Source: a virus
Virus record (IMG/VR): IMGVR_UViG_3300045961_000077
Span: 1 to 23,196 of that record
DNA: 23,196 nucleotides
Reading direction: 5' to 3' (one strand)
The position numbers and the translations under genes were made by a program. Each line of letters opens with the position of its first letter. Position 1 is the stretch's first letter. This document shows, one piece after another, positions 21,187 to 23,196 of the stretch. Under the pieces are notes generated by a model. The model searched no databases, had not been told where the DNA came from, and saw nothing but the letters and a program-made list of their open reading frames with translations.

Positions 21187-21406
21187 GCATCCATCCCGGT
21201 ATGGCTACGCCGTCGGCGGGAGAGCCCTGCGGATGTGCCTCCTGTGCGGAGCACTTGTTGGGGATACCGACATCCACGACAAGTTCCACGCGTCCATCGA
21301 GGAACTGGCGGTCATCGTGGTGACCACGTCCACCAACCTGATCGGAACGATGGGGGCCCTACAGGACGCAGGCATCCATATTGAAGAGGAAGACGCGGTG
21401 CGGTGA
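21179..21406 (+). CDS. Small zinc-binding-like protein
   Basis: 75 residues from a TTG at 21179 overlapping the previous stop; an ATG at 21233 with GGGAG upstream is an alternative. The diagnostic part is C-x2-C-G-x-L-V-x-D-x3-H-x3-H (CLLCGALVGDTDIHDKFH), a C2H2-like zinc motif I see repeatedly in small actinophage proteins. An acidic helix follows. The role is unknown; protein or nucleic acid binding is likely. Confidence 0.55.
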   Translation: MTEHPSRYGYAVGGRALRMCLLCGALVGDTDIHDKFHASIEELAVIVVTTSTNLIGTMGALQDAGIHIEEEDAVR

Positions 21407-21424
21407 CCGAGAAGATCGAGGAGA

Positions 21425-21437
21425 TTCGCAGTGCGAA
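21425..21437. repeat. Dispersed palindrome site 9 (exact), over a start codon
   Basis: TTCGCAGTGCGAA. Its central G is the G of the GTG start of the nuclease gene, and it begins two bases after the GAGGAG ribosome site. Confidence 0.8.
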
Positions 21438-21766
21438 CGCCTAGTCAGAAGCAGGAGCGCTCCCTCGCCAAGAACCTTGGCGGGCGGACCGTTCCAGCGT
21501 CCGGGGCGTTCTGGAGTCGAAAGGGAGACGTGCGCTCCGAGGATCTTCTGGTGGAGGCCAAGACCACGGAAGCGGCGTCCTTCTCGCTCAAGAAGGCGAC
21601 ATGGGACAAGATACGCAGGGAAGCACTGTTGGACGGCAGGATCCCTGTGATGGCGGTACAGATTCAGGGGAGGAACCTCGTCGTCCTCGATGAGGAGGAC
21701 TTCCTTGAACTCCGTTCCAACGCCGCACGACATCTGGAAGAAGGGACTGTGCCATGCACACCCTGA
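21431..21766 (+). CDS. Holliday-junction-resolvase-like PD-(D/E)XK nuclease
   Basis: 111 residues from GTG 21431; GAGGAG at 21418-21423 supports the start. The pattern of a conserved E9, then GGRTVPASGAFWSRKGDV (G32-D33) and LLVEAK (E42-A43-K44) is that of Hjc-like or VRR-type nucleases, which cut branched DNA. With RecA, the SF2 helicase and the Cas4-like nuclease in the same operon, resolution of recombination intermediates or trimming of concatemers is the likely role. The dispersed palindrome covers its start. Confidence 0.65.
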   Translation: MRTPSQKQERSLAKNLGGRTVPASGAFWSRKGDVRSEDLLVEAKTTEAASFSLKKATWDKIRREALLDGRIPVMAVQIQGRNLVVLDEEDFLELRSNAARHLEEGTVPCTP

Positions 21767-22142
21767 GCCGGACATCTTCTACCCCGACCGGGATGCCACC
21801 ACGTACGGCTCCGTCGCGGCGCGAGCCAAGGCGATCTGCCGGGGGACCAACCCGGACGCGGAGCCCTGTCCCGTCCTGCTGGAATGCCTCTTCTACGGGC
21901 TGATCACAGAGGACCCCTTCGGGATCTGGGGCGGGCAGTCCGCGCGAGAGCGGAACGCGCTGCGGCGCATGAGATCGCTAGACAAGTACAAGGAGGCCTC
22001 CCACCTCCGGGGAACTAGATACTGGGCACTGATCGAGAACTACTTGGAGCAGCATGGCGAAGAAGACGAAGGTGACGAGTCCGCGCTTGAAGGCGTACTT
22101 GGAGGCGAAGAAGCACGAGACAGTGCTGTTGGGGTCAGTTGA
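21705..22142 (+). CDS. WhiB-like iron-sulfur protein
   Basis: 145 residues from TTG 21705, preceded by AGGAGG six bases upstream; an ATG at 21690 has no close ribosome site. The WhiB pattern is present: W11, C16 (LCHAHPEPDIFYP), C45, C55, C61, and the glycine turn GIWGG (73-77) with a basic helix. WhiB proteins use four cysteines to hold a 4Fe-4S cluster and act as transcription regulators with the host sigma factor; phage copies can alter host gene expression. The middle cysteines are C45-x9-C55-x5-C61 where WhiB proteins usually have C-x2-C-x5-C. The acidic C-terminal tail overlaps the next gene by 89 bases. Confidence 0.7.
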   Translation: MNSVPTPHDIWKKGLCHAHPEPDIFYPDRDATTYGSVAARAKAICRGTNPDAEPCPVLLECLFYGLITEDPFGIWGGQSARERNALRRMRSLDKYKEASHLRGTRYWALIENYLEQHGEEDEGDESALEGVLGGEEARDSAVGVS

Positions 22143-22932
22143 CCGCTACCTCCAGTTGCTCCCGAATGACCGGGACGCGACCGTCATCCACCCCAGCGAG
22201 ATGTGCAAGCCTGACTGGTGCCCTCGCGCCACATGGCACCGATTGGTCGGACACCCCTTGAGGGAGGCTCCTGCCATCCCCCTGCGGCTCAGCATGATCT
22301 TCGAGACCGGCACTGAGTCCGGGGAGAAGTGGCAGCGGTGGACCGGAGACATGGGGATCCTCTGGGGCAAGTGGAAGTGCCTCCTCTGCGAGACGGTCGT
22401 GTTCGGGTGGTCCAACGAGATCGGGGGGTTCTGTCCCGAAAGGGTCACCGCCGAGCGCCCGCATCTGTGGAAGTACAAGGAGGTCCCGCTGACCCACGGA
22501 CTGATCGGCGGGCACGCGGATGGGATCGTCAACCCGACGGGGGACGAGAGCCTGCTGATGGAGAACAAGACCATCGGCCCCGGCACCCTGCGTCTGCTGA
22601 ACGTCCTTGGCGAGGAGGATCACGACGAGGTCGCACACGACAAGTTCGGACGGATCACCAAGATCCTGCCCTCGCACTTCCATCAGACCCAGATCTATCT
22701 GAGGATGGCTCAGTCCTACAAGGAGTCGGTGGGACCCATCAAGCGCGGGGTCGTCGTCTACGAGTACAAGTCGGATCAGCAGGTCCGGGAGTTCATCATC
22801 GAGTACGACCCGAGGTGGACTGACCACCTGTGGGAGACGGCGGATGACATCAAGTGGGCGATCAGCAAGGACCGCGAGGTCAAGTGCCCACGAGGTGGCT
22901 GCGCCAACTGCCGAGCCTACGAGGAGGTCTGA
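22054..22932 (+). CDS. Cas4-like RecB-family exonuclease
   Basis: 292 residues from ATG 22054 with GGAG upstream. Nuclease residues: GGHADGIV (H154, D156), LLMENK (E170, K172) and a QxxxY motif HQTQIY (Q211, Y215). Four cysteines typical of the Cas4 iron-sulfur cluster are C51 or C56 near the N terminus and C278, C283, C286 at the end. An additional pair CLLC (C109, C112) with C127 may form a second metal site in an insertion. No CRISPR array or other cas gene is present, so it is a phage recombination nuclease, not part of adaptation. Its start region lies within the WhiB gene. Confidence 0.8.
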   Translation: MAKKTKVTSPRLKAYLEAKKHETVLLGSVDRYLQLLPNDRDATVIHPSEMCKPDWCPRATWHRLVGHPLREAPAIPLRLSMIFETGTESGEKWQRWTGDMGILWGKWKCLLCETVVFGWSNEIGGFCPERVTAERPHLWKYKEVPLTHGLIGGHADGIVNPTGDESLLMENKTIGPGTLRLLNVLGEEDHDEVAHDKFGRITKILPSHFHQTQIYLRMAQSYKESVGPIKRGVVVYEYKSDQQVREFIIEYDPRWTDHLWETADDIKWAISKDREVKCPRGGCANCRAYEEV

Positions 22933-23196
22933 ATGTCCAAGACGGAGTATCGCGTCTCTCCAGAGGGGGAGACGGCGTTGGAGAAAGTACTGAAGCAGGG
23001 GTTCAAGTTGCCGGAGAATCCAGAGGACCAACCAGCCCTCCCCCACGATCTCGATGATCTGGACGACAAGATGCTGATGGAGGAGTTCTCGCTGTTCACC
23101 GCATGGGCGGACTACGCCAGCGCACAGGTGGGTCTGGCCGTCATCGCGGAGCGCGCGGCGGAACTCGATCTGGAGTGGCATATCAGCCTGCACTAC
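22933..23196 (+). CDS. Hypothetical helical protein (3' end outside window)
   Basis: 88 codons from ATG 22933, with GAGGAGG six bases upstream; the frame is open to the last base, so the gene continues beyond the window. The visible part starts polar and then forms helices (DLDDLDDKMLMEEFSLFTAWADYASAQVGLAVIAERAAELDLEWHIS). Proteins of this type often follow Cas4-like genes in actinophages and may be structural or accessory partners; I cannot name a function. Confidence 0.6.
   Translation, partial: MSKTEYRVSPEGETALEKVLKQGFKLPENPEDQPALPHDLDDLDDKMLMEEFSLFTAWADYASAQVGLAVIAERAAELDLEWHISLHY

Noticed and set aside
21754-21756. ATG 21754 as the WhiB-like start
   Set aside because: It is in a different frame from the WhiB core and would lose the first conserved cysteine.
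22054-22932. Cas4-like gene as part of a CRISPR system
   Set aside because: No cas1, cas2 or repeat array in the window; stand-alone Cas4-like nucleases are common in phages.

Overview
The window looks like part of the genome of a tailed phage of a high-GC actinobacterium (a siphovirus of Streptomyces or a relative is my best guess). The evidence is the GC-rich sequence, the frequent GTG and TTG starts, the tightly overlapping one-strand gene train, a WhiB-like protein, a DnaB helicase carrying a phage-type class 3 intein, and the usual phage replication set (DnaG-like primase, family A polymerase without 5'-3' exonuclease, RecA, Cas4-like nuclease). The host cannot be fixed from sequence alone. 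I saw no tRNA genes, CRISPR array, integrase or insertion sequence.

Layout. Positions 1-1592 hold the end of a rightward structural module (tail gene end, a minor tail-like protein, a small membrane protein). Positions 1593-1816 are a convergent, hairpin-rich boundary. Positions 1817-4179 hold two translationally coupled leftward genes for ParB-like proteins, with no ParA in the window. Positions 4180-4698 are a divergent control region with a CRP-type palindrome, a 34-bp dyad and four hairpins. From 4699 to the end everything reads rightward: an initiator-like winged-helix protein, a DnaC-like loader, a DUF3310 protein, DnaB with intein, primase, an SF2/SNF2 helicase, a MerR-like protein, a probable ssDNA-binding protein, DNA polymerase, a zinc-ribbon protein, RecA, a train of small genes (zinc-knuckle, membrane, lipoprotein and collagen-like), a Holliday-resolvase-like nuclease, a WhiB-like protein, a Cas4-like nuclease and a truncated last gene.

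Two DNA-level systems stand out. First, a 13-bp palindrome TTCGCANTGCGAA occurs nine times (eight exact, one with a single mismatch) where about 0.001 is expected. From 9870 on it recurs every 2.8-3.0 kb. It lies inside unrelated genes, always in the same reading frame there, and it flanks or enters the ParB-like operon and one later start codon. I infer that it is a genome-wide binding site, most simply for the ParB-like proteins. Second, five 18-bp hyphenated palindromes with 33, 33, 22 and 21 bp spacing sit inside the initiator-like gene and are followed by an AT-rich stretch. A helicase-loader gene comes next and DnaB follows. This is the architecture of the lambda O/P origin and is a strong candidate replication origin.

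Working model: the initiator binds its own iterons near 4968-5094, the DnaC-like protein loads the intein-containing DnaB after splicing, and primase, polymerase, ssDNA-binding protein, RecA and nucleases carry out replication and recombination. The ParB-like proteins may coat or organise the genome, or regulate it, through the dispersed palindrome.
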